64,000 nucleotides of DNA from Paenibacillus sp. 32352 (GTDB lineage: Bacteria > Bacillota > Bacilli > Paenibacillales > NBRC-103111). Positions 9,601-17,492 of this stretch are shown piece after piece. Within the stretch, counting starts at the first letter, position 1; every line of letters starts with the position of its first letter. Both the position numbers and the translations under genes were made by a program. The DNA lies in NCBI RefSeq assembly GCF_002042965.1, contig NZ_MZNT01000001.1:310001-374000 (forward strand). The letters run 5' to 3'. The notes beneath the pieces are model-generated. The model worked only from the letters and a program-made list of their open reading frames with translations. It searched no databases and was not told the DNA's origin.

Positions 9601-9766
9601 GACCATCATGGGCGGTAACTTGTGGAGGCCGATGGGGATAACCATCATTTCGGGCTTGATTTACTCGACCCTGCTAACCTTGATTGTGGTGCCGTCCCTG
9701 TTCGTCATTCTGGCCAAATGGCGTGATAAACGAGCTGCCAAAAAAGGCGTTGCCGTTCACAATTAG
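6677..9766 (+). CDS. RND-family efflux transporter (AcrB/SwrC-like)
   Basis: Proton-driven export pump of the HAE-RND family, 1029 residues. Typical layout: TM1 near residues 10-30, a large extracytoplasmic loop, TM2-6 at about 330-490, a second loop, TM7 near 530 and TM8-12 at about 850-1020. The proton-relay acidic pair is in GILVDDAIVVNDNI near residue 400. At the position of the AcrB TM10 lysine there is Arg (VRNGIILIEF), a common variant. The start is the ATG overlapping the tetR stop; an upstream in-frame Met at 6641 lies inside tetR. No HlyD-type adaptor or outer-membrane factor gene is adjacent, as expected for a Firmicutes pump like SwrC/YerP. The substrate is not predictable. Confidence 0.93.
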   Translation: MIDKLIRYRKVTLLFFIMAVLIGIVNIFTLKQRENPEVDLTVALVKTVYPGASPEKVEQFVTRPLEEKIKEMSDISVLSSTSMANVSIINVEVKADTDIKRAWDTLKQKVQSAESELPSEAHKPEVNDDLSKIAEQILHFTVETPDQLEPLRPTMENWKKQLATISGVSNVDIVGLPDQEVAVVLDTEKMDTFHLPWSIVAQALLNGHDRVPLGTVNKDSKSYYVNLGGEWKSAEDIANTELLGLPNGKSLKIKDVADVKQRPKKTEVSVLHNGKPTLDIVINAEKGTDIPALQKRIDSKVAELKTQLPEQVTLSSLFSQKESLDHLFKELGRELLIGIAVVIVVCSLGLTFGTSLIVALAIPISITVGFIPVEALGIDLNQITIVAIVIVLGILVDDAIVVNDNIQRRLQLGDDPAKASLEGSRDVAISILTATIATAAAFMPLFFLKGNIGSFIRPLPVVITLTLAASMAMSLTIIPIFRQWVGERVLKRGKALHTGNTAPGLLGKPIQKLSALYGKQIYKFLKRPLLTGLVALLIGTSSFGLLPLLGVQYFPPAEKDEMLIDFKLPTGRVFAETEYTLSKAADWMQKQKGVVFVSAYSGSSTPRFYYSESDMSGIELGQLFVKIDPKVIRTKEVITEWRQQLKAMFPEDVEITPRELEQGPPVGAPIAVRISGDDLDQLRQLSEEVKGMLARIPGTVSISDDVGVDMNTIEIKADPDKLRLFGVSDKDLSQTLRIATEGLKITTLQQGKELLDVSLYAKERNANPVDTMGKMYVPAQNGGTVTVRELGDIQSSKMMKQIHHRNQTRTIIVRSYAQDRLPDEIVKDLKADMNQYKLPAGYTVEFGGENEERNDAFASIGKLSIVVVLLIYIIMVMQFSSLSIPILILSTVYLAAGGAVIGLFLSNSPIGFMALMGLVSLAGIVVRNGIILIEFIEQAREHGLPLYEAVAEAGKARLRPILLTMATAIGGLLPMTIMGGNLWRPMGITIISGLIYSTLLTLIVVPSLFVILAKWRDKRAAKKGVAVHN

Positions 9767-9799
9767 GGATGAAATATGTGCCAAAACAGCTGCCAACAT

Positions 9800-9829
9800 T
9801 TGCTTAGGATTGGACAATTCAGGTATAAT
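9800..9829 (+). promoter_or_regulatory. Probable SigA promoter
   Basis: TTGCTT (9800-9805) and a consensus TATAAT (9824-9829) are spaced 18 bases apart, just before the small membrane-protein gene. Confidence 0.65.
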
Positions 9830-9864
9830 TAAAAGGATTAAACTAAGCAGATGGGGGCATCCGA

Positions 9865-10290
9865 ATGATACAAGTGTTCGTATATTTACACGTGCTGTCC
9901 GCTATTCTTATGGGGATTTATCTCATGTTTCCGTTCCTGTCCATGCGGGTTCAAGCCTTGTCCGGTTCGGCGCAGTTCGGCTTTTTAAGCGTGCTGTTCG
10001 CAGCGAATCGGGCCGGCCAGCTGGCATTGGTTATCGGATTGTTGTCAGGCGGATATTTGGTCAGCAAGCAGCATTACAGCGTTCTGTGGATGGTTCTGGC
10101 TGTCGTATTGTTCCTGGCATTGGGAGCATTAACCGGAGTGCTGGGCAGCGCTATGCGCAAAGCTTTGGCTGATCCATCCGGCAGCAAAATCAAGGACCAT
10201 ATCGGTAAAATCAAATCGGTTAGCGTGATCGCAGGGATTGTTTTCTTTGTCCTCGTCACCTTGATGAAATTCCCGTTCTACGCCAGCTAA
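9865..10290 (+). CDS. Small four-helix membrane protein, function unknown
   Basis: The 141-residue protein has four hydrophobic segments, at about residues 4-27, 47-67, 74-95 and 118-137. A conserved-looking His sits in the first (VYLHVLSAILMGIYLM), which recalls DUF2269/SirB2-like small membrane proteins, but I cannot assign a family firmly. The ribosome binding site before the ATG is weak (GGGGG, 9 bases away). It has its own promoter (9800-9829) and a strong terminator (10303-10344), so it is monocistronic. Nothing nearby points to a role. Confidence 0.75.
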   Translation: MIQVFVYLHVLSAILMGIYLMFPFLSMRVQALSGSAQFGFLSVLFAANRAGQLALVIGLLSGGYLVSKQHYSVLWMVLAVVLFLALGALTGVLGSAMRKALADPSGSKIKDHIGKIKSVSVIAGIVFFVLVTLMKFPFYAS

Positions 10291-10302
10291 TGGCAGATAG
10301 GC

Positions 10303-10344
10303 AAAAAAGCTCGAAGGTCAAGTAAGGCCTTTGAGCTTTTTTTA
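10303..10344 (+). terminator. Rho-independent terminator
   Basis: AAAAGCTCGAAGG pairs with CCTTTGAGCTTTT, followed by further T residues, just after the small membrane-protein gene. Confidence 0.85.
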
Positions 10345-10365
10345 TATTATAGAACTTATCAATTC

Positions 10366-10690
10366 AGGTGCCTCCCCAAAGTACCAGAGTCAGCTTCGAA
10401 GCCTGGGCCACACTTTATGAGATGATTTTACTTGCGGGCCTATTCATTCATGTTCAAGTCGTTCTGAATTAGAGTTACGAAGCTTGTTCTTAGAATATAC
10501 GGTCATAGCCTGCTTCAAGAAGGCAGCCTCTTCTTCCGGAATATGATAGGCTTGCGCTTTCCGCTCATCGGGCAGCGACTGGAATTCGGCCCAAGTCCTC
10601 CTCATTCCTTCCTTGATCACGCAAGCAAAATAACCCCACAAAGTGAGGCCTTGGCTTCGAATCTGATTCAGGTACCTTGCGGGGAGCCCC
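10366..10690. repeat. Inverted-repeat element of 325 bp (MITE-like) with an internal small ORF
   Basis: Arms of about 72 bp, at 10366-10437 and 10619-10690, are imperfect inverted copies. Both contain AAGTACC/AAGGTACC, TCAG.TTCGAAGCC, CACTTT and ATTTT.CTTGCG when read outward-in. The core holds a minus-strand ORF. A related stretch (AAGTACC, GAATCAGACTCGA, GCCATGGCCC) occurs at about 18278-18322, suggesting a dispersed repeat family. I see no transposase and no clear target duplication. Confidence 0.65.
10444..10641 (-). CDS. Small hypothetical protein inside the inverted-repeat element
   Basis: A 65-residue ORF starting at TTG, with a hydrophilic, charged composition (TWAEFQSLPDERKAQAYHIP, then EEEAAFLKQ). 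I do not recognise the family. The start overlaps the right arm of the repeat. An internal ATG (residue 13) lies directly after AAGGAAGGA, too close for a good ribosome binding site. It may be the cargo of the repeat element or a gene fragment. Confidence 0.35.
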   Translation of the reverse strand: MWGYFACVIKEGMRRTWAEFQSLPDERKAQAYHIPEEEAAFLKQAMTVYSKNKLRNSNSERLEHE

Positions 10691-10753
10691 GAAATTTATA
10701 AATTCTGGCGTGTCAAAAAAGCTCAGGGATAGGTATCCCCAAGCTTTCGCGTA

Positions 10754-11356
10754 TTATTCCTCGGACAATTCGTCCAGCGTCTTTTCCAGACTTGGTGCCA
10801 TATGCTTCAGGAAATACTCCATTTCCGGCATGTTCATCTCCTGAATGGAGTGCTCGATTTGCTTCTTGGCGCTGCCGAACTCCTTGTTGCCCGCCGATAG
10901 CTCGGTCACGCATTTCAAATAAGCGTCTAACAGATCGGCCGCCTTGACATAACGCTTCAGCTCCGGATCCAATCCGGCGGATTTGGCGTCGATCAGAGGC
11001 TCGTACACGGGCTTCAGCTTTGGAGGTATCATGTCCAGCAGGCGCTCTGCCGCCATCTGTTCGATGTCGCGGAAATTGGATAATATTTTGGGATTATGAT
11101 GCTTGACCGGCGTCGGGATATCCCCTGTGAACACTTCCGTAGCGTCATGGAACAAGGCCATGCTGACAATGCGGTCGGTCGGAACGTTGCGGTTGAATTC
11201 CTCATTGGCAATGGTGCAGAGCACGTGAGTCAGCAAAGCGACATGAAACGAATGCTCCGCCACATTCTCCTTAACGATGTTGCGCATGAGGCTCCAGCGT
11301 TCAATGTAACGCAATCGATACATATAAGCGAAAAAATGACTGTCCATCCAACTCAT
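10754..11356 (-). CDS. HD-domain 5'-deoxynucleotidase, YfbR family
   Basis: Likely hydrolyses deoxyribonucleoside 5'-monophosphates to nucleosides, as E. coli YfbR does. The 200-residue protein aligns along its whole length with YfbR: SHFFAYMYRLRYIERW, LMRNIVKENVAEHS, HD residues in ALFHDATEVFTGDIPTPVK, and AADLLDAYLKC with the later metal-ligand Asp. YfbR begins just before SHFF, so the fourth-codon ATG (11345-11347), about 9 bases after AGGATAGG, may be the real start instead of 11356. It is a single gene between the repeat element and the deacetylase, on the same strand as the latter. Confidence 0.9.
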   Translation of the reverse strand: MSWMDSHFFAYMYRLRYIERWSLMRNIVKENVAEHSFHVALLTHVLCTIANEEFNRNVPTDRIVSMALFHDATEVFTGDIPTPVKHHNPKILSNFRDIEQMAAERLLDMIPPKLKPVYEPLIDAKSAGLDPELKRYVKAADLLDAYLKCVTELSAGNKEFGSAKKQIEHSIQEMNMPEMEYFLKHMAPSLEKTLDELSEE

Positions 11357-11369
11357 CCTATCCTGTTTA

Positions 11370-12533
11370 CTACTTTATCACCGGCGTCTGCCGAGCGGAA
11401 AAGCTTTGTACAGTAGGATTATACACGATTTGCGCTCCGATGACAGTTTCCAAATCTTTTAGCGTGATAAATAGTTGATGATTCTTCGTCCATAACGCCT
11501 TCTGCAGCGTCACCGGCTTGGCGGTATTGCCCGGATTATTGCCGGCAGCGGCGATCTTCTGGCTGTTGACGGTTCCGGTCCACTGGCCGGTTTTATACTG
11601 AATGGTCACCGTATTCCCGTTTACGGTGGCTTTGCCTCCCAGCTGCGCCATCGTTTCCACAAGAGGCAGCTCATTGGTTGGCGGTGTGAGAGCTACAATG
11701 CTGCGAACAATGGAATTATGAAGACCCTCGGGTGTAATCAGACTGTTCCCGGCATTGATTCGCGGGATTTTCATCGCATCGACATCTCTTGTCGCCATTT
11801 CCGGTATGATCGTGAATGCGTATTTAATTCCGCCTTGGCGGATATATTCAATGGCTTTATCATCATAGAAGCCGTAAGGATAAGCTAAAGTGTCGGGCGG
11901 CTCGGGGTCCACCGCGCTTAATTTGGTTATGCAGGTCTGGGTATCCTTAATGACACGCTGCTTGTATTCTTCTTCCGTCTCCTTCTTGCCGTTGGTGACC
12001 AGCCTGCCGATTAATGCGGCGGAACCGTCGGGCAGCTTATGGTGAAAATCATCCGTATGACATTGGGCGTCAATGAAATTCGTATCGCTCGTCATCTCGG
12101 TAATCTCGTCCTGGGATAATGAAGGGATGTAGCTGGCTAACGGATTCTCCAAATCCTTCGTTATGACGAAATTAACGGCAGGGATCCGCATGCTTTTCAA
12201 AATAGGGTAAGCGTTCACATAGAAGCTCTCATAGCCATCGTCGAAAGTGACCAATACGGCGTTATTCGGCACGGAGGCCCCGTTCATGAACTCCTTGAAC
12301 TGGCTCAGCGTAATGAATTGGTAGCCTTTGCTTTTCAAAAAGGTCAGCTGATCCTGAAACAGCTTGGTGGTGATAGTGCCGAAGCTTTTGGCATCGTCAT
12401 CCACATGATGATACATAATGACTGCAACCTGGTCCTTATATAGGACATTAGTCTTGGCGGCTTGCAGGGACGGAAGAACAAGGCAAAGCCCGAGAATGCT
12501 TAATATAACGGCCCTGATGACGAGTTTTCTCAT
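11370..12533 (-). CDS. Secreted polysaccharide deacetylase with C-terminal stalk-like domain
   Basis: Predicted extracytoplasmic carbohydrate esterase family 4 enzyme (387 aa) acting on peptidoglycan or another N-acetylated glycan. A signal peptide covers about residues 1-25 (basic MRKLVIR, then a hydrophobic run ending LPSLQAA). The NodB domain shows VAVIMYHHVDDD, the catalytic-type VTFDDGYESFYVNAYPILK, the His motif region QCHTDDFHHKL and YPYGFYD. After about residue 280 a domain ending TLKDLETVIGAQIVYNPTV resembles copper-amine-oxidase-N-like wall-associated domains of Paenibacillus. The start at ATG 12533 is chosen because AAGGAG lies about 9 bases upstream. An in-frame Met 10 codons earlier has no ribosome binding site. 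Confidence 0.9.
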   Translation of the reverse strand: MRKLVIRAVILSILGLCLVLPSLQAAKTNVLYKDQVAVIMYHHVDDDAKSFGTITTKLFQDQLTFLKSKGYQFITLSQFKEFMNGASVPNNAVLVTFDDGYESFYVNAYPILKSMRIPAVNFVITKDLENPLASYIPSLSQDEITEMTSDTNFIDAQCHTDDFHHKLPDGSAALIGRLVTNGKKETEEEYKQRVIKDTQTCITKLSAVDPEPPDTLAYPYGFYDDKAIEYIRQGGIKYAFTIIPEMATRDVDAMKIPRINAGNSLITPEGLHNSIVRSIVALTPPTNELPLVETMAQLGGKATVNGNTVTIQYKTGQWTGTVNSQKIAAAGNNPGNTAKPVTLQKALWTKNHQLFITLKDLETVIGAQIVYNPTVQSFSARQTPVIK

Positions 12534-12794
12534 AGCTGTGAGACTCCTTATACGTATAGTCAAAAGTTCCTAATTACGTGTAGTTAAGTATTCTATGATC
12601 ACTAGTAAATTCCTGCTGTAAGGTTAGAAATCTAAATAAAACTTTAAGGGAGGCGACTTTCTGGAGGATAAAGGGACGTGAAGCCTTACAGGCACTGCAT
12701 TTCACGGTTTTTGAAGCTGGCGGAATGTGCTATTATATACTTATGCATCATTGTATATATTGAGCAGGGCCTAATTTGGAAAGGGGATTATATC

Positions 12795-14327
12795 ATGCAG
12801 CATTTTCAAGACAGCGTCTATAAACTGATTGTCGAGACATCGACCAATCTTCCGGCGGACGTCCGATTGGCGATTCAATCGGCTCAGGAGCGCGAGGATG
12901 CGGGAACGCGTTCGGCCATTTCCTTATCTACCATCGGGAACAACATCGATATGGCGGAATGCAACGTATCTCCTATCTGTCAGGACACGGGGATGCCGAC
13001 GTTCATCATTCATTGCCCTGTAGGCGCGAATCAGATTGTCATGAAAAAGCAAATTCTAGAAGCTGTCGCTCAAGCGACTAAAGATAGCAAGCTGCGTTCG
13101 AACTCCGTTGATTCGTTGACCGGTTCCAACACAGGCGACAATCTTGGACCAGGAACTCCAGTCGTTCATTTCGAGCAATGGGAACGTGATGAGATTGAAG
13201 TCAAGCTGATTCTCAAAGGCGGCGGCTGTGAGAATAAAAACATTCAATACAGTCTTCCGACTGAGCTGGAAGGGCTCGGCAAGGCAGGCCGCGATCTGGA
13301 CGGTATCCGCAAATGTATCCTGCATGCGGTATATCAGGCACAAGGTCAAGGCTGCAGCGCGGGCTTTATTGGCGTGGGCATCGGCGGCGACCGGACAAGC
13401 GGTTATGAGCTGGCCAAGCAGCAGCTGTTCCGTCGCGTGGATGATGTGAATCCAATCGAAGATCTCCAGAAGCTGGAAGATTACATTATGGAAAAAGCAA
13501 ATACGTTGGGAATCGGTACCATGGGCTTCGGCGGCCAAGTTTCCTTGCTCGGCTGTAAAGTGGGCGTGATGAACCGTTTGCCTGCAAGCTTCTTCGTCTC
13601 CGTTGCTTACAACTGCTGGGCTTTCCGCAGACAAGGCGTTCTGCTGGATGCGAATAGCGGCGATATCAAGGAATGGGTATACGAGAAGGGCGAGACCGTC
13701 TCGATGAAGAAGGAAGCGGCAGCGAGCGCAGAAGCGTCCGAACGCCGTGAAGTTGTCCTGCAAACTCCAGTAACGGAGGAGCAAATCCGTCAGCTGCGTG
13801 TAGGTGATGTCGTTATTATTAACGGACCAATGTACACTGGCCGCGATGCTCTGCACAAATATTTGATGGATCATGATGCTCCAATCGACTTGAACGGCGC
13901 TGCGATTTACCACTGTGGTCCGGTCATGGCGAAGGACGAAGCCGGCGAATGGCACGTGAAAGCGGCAGGTCCTACGACAAGCAGCCGGGAAGAGCCTTAT
14001 CAAGGTACGATCATTAAAAAGTTCGGCATCCGCATGGTTATCGGCAAAGGCGGAATGGGCGCCAAAACGCTGGCCGCTCTGCAGGAGCATGGCGCAGTTT
14101 ATTTGAACGCTATCGGCGGTGCCGCTCAATATTACGCTCAATGCTTCAAGAAGGTTAACGGGGTCGATTTCCTGGAATTCGGTACTCCGGAGGCAATGTG
14201 GCATCTTCAAACCGAAGGCTTCGCCGCTATCGTAACGATGGACTCCCATGGCAACAGTCTGCATGCTGAAGTAGACAAAAATTCCCTGGAGAAGCTTTCC
14301 CTGCTCAAAGAGACGGTTTTCGCCTAA
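12795..14327 (+). CDS. fumA: Class I fumarate hydratase, fused alpha and beta domains
   Basis: Interconverts fumarate and malate, using an oxygen-sensitive [4Fe-4S] cluster. The 510-residue protein has the alpha part first (CQDTGMPTFI, the GCENKNIQ and GQGCSAGFIGVGIGGDR blocks, and AYNCWAFRRQG, giving Cys ligands near residues 60, 190 and 280). The beta part follows (GPMYTGRDALHKYLMDH, HCGPVM, TTSSREEPYQGTIIKKFGI, GKGGMGAKTL). The ATG at 12795 follows AAAGGGG; the in-frame extension upstream to 12678 lacks a ribosome binding site. The gene ends 1 base before a transporter gene that probably shares its transcript. It supplements the citZ-icd-mdh TCA genes 7 kb upstream. Confidence 0.95.
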   Translation: MQHFQDSVYKLIVETSTNLPADVRLAIQSAQEREDAGTRSAISLSTIGNNIDMAECNVSPICQDTGMPTFIIHCPVGANQIVMKKQILEAVAQATKDSKLRSNSVDSLTGSNTGDNLGPGTPVVHFEQWERDEIEVKLILKGGGCENKNIQYSLPTELEGLGKAGRDLDGIRKCILHAVYQAQGQGCSAGFIGVGIGGDRTSGYELAKQQLFRRVDDVNPIEDLQKLEDYIMEKANTLGIGTMGFGGQVSLLGCKVGVMNRLPASFFVSVAYNCWAFRRQGVLLDANSGDIKEWVYEKGETVSMKKEAAASAEASERREVVLQTPVTEEQIRQLRVGDVVIINGPMYTGRDALHKYLMDHDAPIDLNGAAIYHCGPVMAKDEAGEWHVKAAGPTTSSREEPYQGTIIKKFGIRMVIGKGGMGAKTLAALQEHGAVYLNAIGGAAQYYAQCFKKVNGVDFLEFGTPEAMWHLQTEGFAAIVTMDSHGNSLHAEVDKNSLEKLSLLKETVFA

Positions 14328-14328
14328 G

Positions 14329-15324
14329 ATGAGAGCATTCGGATTAAGGCTTAATGCCATCATAGAAAAATATTTATCTCTAATTGTCCCAGTATCCTTG
14401 ATACTTGGGTTTCTTTTTTCTGCGCATCTTAACGGACTCACAGGATGGGCGCCTTATTTGTTCGCCTATTTGACCTTCGTAATGGCTACCGGCTGCAGCT
14501 GGAGCCAAATTAAGCAGGCCTTCCGCATGCCCATCCCGATGCTGCTTATTTTTACGGCTGCGCATATTATCGCGCCCATCGTATCTTACGCTCTGGGCAG
14601 CGCCTTTTTTGGCGCCCAATCGCCTTATGTGGTGGGATTCGTACTATTCACGGTTATTCCTCTCGGAGTATCGTCCGTGATCTGGATCGGGCTCTCGAAA
14701 GGCAGCGTTCCGCTAGCGTTATCCATGATCGTGATCGATTCGGCTTTGAGCCCGTTCGTCATTCCGTTCGAGGTGTCCGTGTTTTTTGGAGCGGAAGTGG
14801 ATTTCGATCATCTCAAGGTCATGATGGATTTGATCAAAATTATCGTTGTCCCGACGGTTCTGGGGGTTATCGTGAACGAGCTGTCGCGGCAAAGATTCAA
14901 GGAATGGTCGGCGCCGTTCTGTGCTCCCAGCTCCAAAGTGGCCATGGTGACGGTCGTAGCGATCAACGCGGCGGCTATTCAGCCCTATGTCATCCAAATG
15001 AAGCATGACATGGTGGTCGTCATCCCGTTGGTTGTGCTGATGGTTATCTTTTGCTATTTGATCGGCTTTGCGTCCATGTTCGTGATGAAGCGGCATGATA
15101 TCGTCGTCACCGTCGCCTATTCCTCCGGAATGCGCAATATTTCACTAGGCCTGGTGCTGGCGCTCGCTTATTTCGAGCCGTTAACGGCGGTGCCGGTCGT
15201 ACTGTCGATTCTTATCCAGCAGCCTTTTGCAACCCTAAACTTCTGGTGCCTGAAAAAATACGAGAAGTCCCGTCTTTACAAAAAATTAACTGGTATTCCT
15301 CCTGCTGAACAGCTACGCTATTGA
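14329..15324 (+). CDS. BASS-type (bile acid:sodium symporter family) membrane transporter
   Basis: The 331-residue integral membrane protein has about ten hydrophobic segments and the overall pattern of the bile acid:Na+ symporter superfamily. Examples are the N-terminal LSLIVPVSLILGFLFS, TFVMATGCSW, and an ISLGLVLALAYFEP segment preceded by SSGMRN. Family members export or import organic anions with sodium; the substrate here is unknown. The ATG follows the fumarase stop by one base and has no strong ribosome binding site of its own, so translation is probably coupled. A dicarboxylate such as fumarate or malate is a reasonable guess from context only. Confidence 0.8.
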   Translation: MRAFGLRLNAIIEKYLSLIVPVSLILGFLFSAHLNGLTGWAPYLFAYLTFVMATGCSWSQIKQAFRMPIPMLLIFTAAHIIAPIVSYALGSAFFGAQSPYVVGFVLFTVIPLGVSSVIWIGLSKGSVPLALSMIVIDSALSPFVIPFEVSVFFGAEVDFDHLKVMMDLIKIIVVPTVLGVIVNELSRQRFKEWSAPFCAPSSKVAMVTVVAINAAAIQPYVIQMKHDMVVVIPLVVLMVIFCYLIGFASMFVMKRHDIVVTVAYSSGMRNISLGLVLALAYFEPLTAVPVVLSILIQQPFATLNFWCLKKYEKSRLYKKLTGIPPAEQLRY

Positions 15325-15443
15325 CTATACTGTCTATTAAATGAATGAGTGATAGCGGGGAGGACAGCATGGCAGTAAGGCTATGAGGCTCCTGCACATA
15401 GAACGTCCTGCAAGTCGATAAGCAGCCTCAAACGGAGGGAATT

Positions 15444-17237
15444 ATGCAAAAATTTCGAGTTCGTCTCACCTTGCTATTTATTGTGCTGATCGGAGCCTCG
15501 ATGCTGGCAGCCGGACTGTTCATGTCACGGATGCTGAAGGAGTCTCATATTGAGGCCCTGAAGACGAATATGGATAGAGAGCTTAAGGTGATCTTGTTTA
15601 CCCTGGATTGGAAGCAGGAAGGTACGGAGAGCGAGCAGATGCGATACTTCACCGATCTGGCGAAGCAGCTGAAGCAGTCTGCCGATGCCCGCGTGACGTA
15701 TATACGAGCCGATGGCAAGGTGCTTGGGGATTCGGATTCGAATCCGCAGGAGATGGAAAATCACTTGTCGCGAAAAGAGGTAGCCGAGGCGGCCAAAAAC
15801 GGGGAGTTCGGCTCCGACATGCGGTACAGCACAACGATTCAGCGCAATATGCTCTATGTTGTCGTTCCGGTCAAGGACGGCCCAACCATCAAAGGCTATG
15901 CCCGGCTGGCTATGAGTCTGGAGGATGTAGACGCATCGATCCGCAAGGTTTGGTATGGCATCCTGATAGGCTTGCTGACGGTTTTCGTTATTGCTGCTCT
16001 AATCAGCTACAGGGTTGCATACGGCCTGACCCGCCCCATTGAGATGATTACAAGAGTCGCTAATCAGATCACGAACATGAACTACAAAGCCAGAGTGCAC
16101 CTTCGGAAAAAGGACGAGGTAGGTCAGCTGGGGCAGGCGATTAACCAGATGGCGGACAGTCTGCAGCTGCAGATGAACCGGATTCTCGAAGACGAGAGCC
16201 GGTTGAAAAGCGTCCTCGAGAATATGATCAGCGGGGTCGTTATGATCGACCGCGACGGGAAAATTGTGCTGCTGAACCCATCGGCGGAAGATATCCTCGG
16301 CTTCTCCGCGCAGGAGCTGCTGGGCAAAAAATTCGACGAAGCGAAGCAGCAATATGAGTTTACGCAATTGATTCAGGAATGCATCGACTCCCGGGAGCTG
16401 ATCCGGGATGAAATGATATTTTATTACCCGTCGGAGCGCATATTAGAGATCAACCTTATCCCTATCTCCTTGAACGAAGAGGAGTGGGCGGGCGTGCTGA
16501 TCGTGCTCCATGATATTACGGCTGTCCGGCGTCTGGAACGGATGCGCAGCGAGTTCGTCGCTAACGTATCCCATGAGCTCAAAACGCCGATTGCTGCGGT
16601 CAAAGGCTTTGCGGAGACGCTGCTTGCCGGAGCATTGAACGATAAGGAGACGGCGAGGTCGTTCCTGCAGATTATTTTTGACGAGAGTGAGCGGCTGAAC
16701 CGGCTGATCGGTGACATCCTCGAGCTCTCGAAGATCGAGTCCAAACGGATCCCGCTGCAGTTCTCTCCGGTGCATATGCATACGTTTGTCGGCAACTGCC
16801 TCCATGTCATGAATACGGAAGCGATGAAGAAATCGATCTCCCTTGATATGCAGGTGGATGAGGACATGTACATCGAGGCGGATGAGGACAGGCTGCGGCA
16901 AATTTTGATCAACCTTTTATCCAACGGGATCAATTATACTCCTGAGGGCGGTAAGGTGAAGGTGAAGGTAGAGCCTATCGATCCTATCGGAGATGATTAC
17001 GAGCGAATTCTTATGACGATCTCCGACACCGGGATAGGCATTCCCAAAAAAGATCTGCCCCGTATCTTCGAACGGTTCTATCGCGTGGATAAAGCTAGAT
17101 CCCGCAGCTCCGGCGGAACCGGTCTGGGTCTATCCATCGTAAAGCATCTTGTAGAGCTGCATAAGGGAACCATTCGTGTGGAAAGCGAAGTGGGGATGGG
17201 GACCCGATTCATCATTGAGCTGCCTGTGATTCATTAA
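15444..17237 (+). CDS. phoR: Sensor histidine kinase PhoR (phosphate starvation)
   Basis: The 597-residue membrane kinase is predicted to autophosphorylate and pass the phosphate to PhoP when phosphate is scarce. Layout: TM1 about residues 5-27, an extracytoplasmic sensor loop to about 172, TM2 about 173-194, HAMP about 195-250, and a PAS domain about 255-355 (MIDRDGKIVLLNPSAEDILG). The H-box is FVANVSHELKTPIAAVKGF (His near 375), followed by the ATPase domain with LRQILINLLSNGINYTPEG, DTGIGIPKKDLPRIFERFYR and GGTGLGLSIVKHLV. AACGGAGGG precedes the ATG. Unusually it lies before phoP and is separated from it by a terminator; in Bacillus the order is phoP-phoR with translational overlap. WalK-like paralogy is the alternative, but the neighbouring PhoP supports PhoR. 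Confidence 0.88.
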   Translation: MQKFRVRLTLLFIVLIGASMLAAGLFMSRMLKESHIEALKTNMDRELKVILFTLDWKQEGTESEQMRYFTDLAKQLKQSADARVTYIRADGKVLGDSDSNPQEMENHLSRKEVAEAAKNGEFGSDMRYSTTIQRNMLYVVVPVKDGPTIKGYARLAMSLEDVDASIRKVWYGILIGLLTVFVIAALISYRVAYGLTRPIEMITRVANQITNMNYKARVHLRKKDEVGQLGQAINQMADSLQLQMNRILEDESRLKSVLENMISGVVMIDRDGKIVLLNPSAEDILGFSAQELLGKKFDEAKQQYEFTQLIQECIDSRELIRDEMIFYYPSERILEINLIPISLNEEEWAGVLIVLHDITAVRRLERMRSEFVANVSHELKTPIAAVKGFAETLLAGALNDKETARSFLQIIFDESERLNRLIGDILELSKIESKRIPLQFSPVHMHTFVGNCLHVMNTEAMKKSISLDMQVDEDMYIEADEDRLRQILINLLSNGINYTPEGGKVKVKVEPIDPIGDDYERILMTISDTGIGIPKKDLPRIFERFYRVDKARSRSSGGTGLGLSIVKHLVELHKGTIRVESEVGMGTRFIIELPVIH

Positions 17238-17249
17238 TTGTATATAGAG

Positions 17250-17287
17250 GCCTTATGGATTTTTCAAGATTCCATAAGGCTTTCTTA
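17250..17287 (+). terminator. Rho-independent terminator between phoR and phoP
   Basis: A 10-bp perfect stem (GCCTTATGGA/TCCATAAGGC) is followed by TTTCTT. It makes phoR and phoP separate transcription units. Confidence 0.85.
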
Positions 17288-17405
17288 ACATTGGTGCTTG
17301 AAACGGTAGCTGGAGGGGCATCCCACCGGAGTATATTGGCAATAGTTCTAGCTCTATAGGTTTCTCAGCAAACTTACCCAATATTTGATGCCAGGGGGCA
17401 AAATT

Positions 17406-17455
17406 TTTACATGAAATTAACACTTTACATTTTGCCAACAAAACTAGGCTATGAT
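17406..17455 (+). promoter_or_regulatory. PhoP boxes and -10 of the phoP promoter
   Basis: TTTACA (17406) and TTAACA (17417) are 11 bp apart. A second pair, TTTACA (17424) and CCAACA (17435), is also 11 bp apart and ends 9 bases before the -10 TATGAT (17450-17455). Tandem TT(A/T)ACA hexamers with 5-base spacers are the PhoP-binding signature of Bacillus, so phoP is probably autoregulated. Confidence 0.65.
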
Positions 17456-17492
17456 AAGCTTGTCTTATTAGAAACTAAAACGGGGGATTCCC

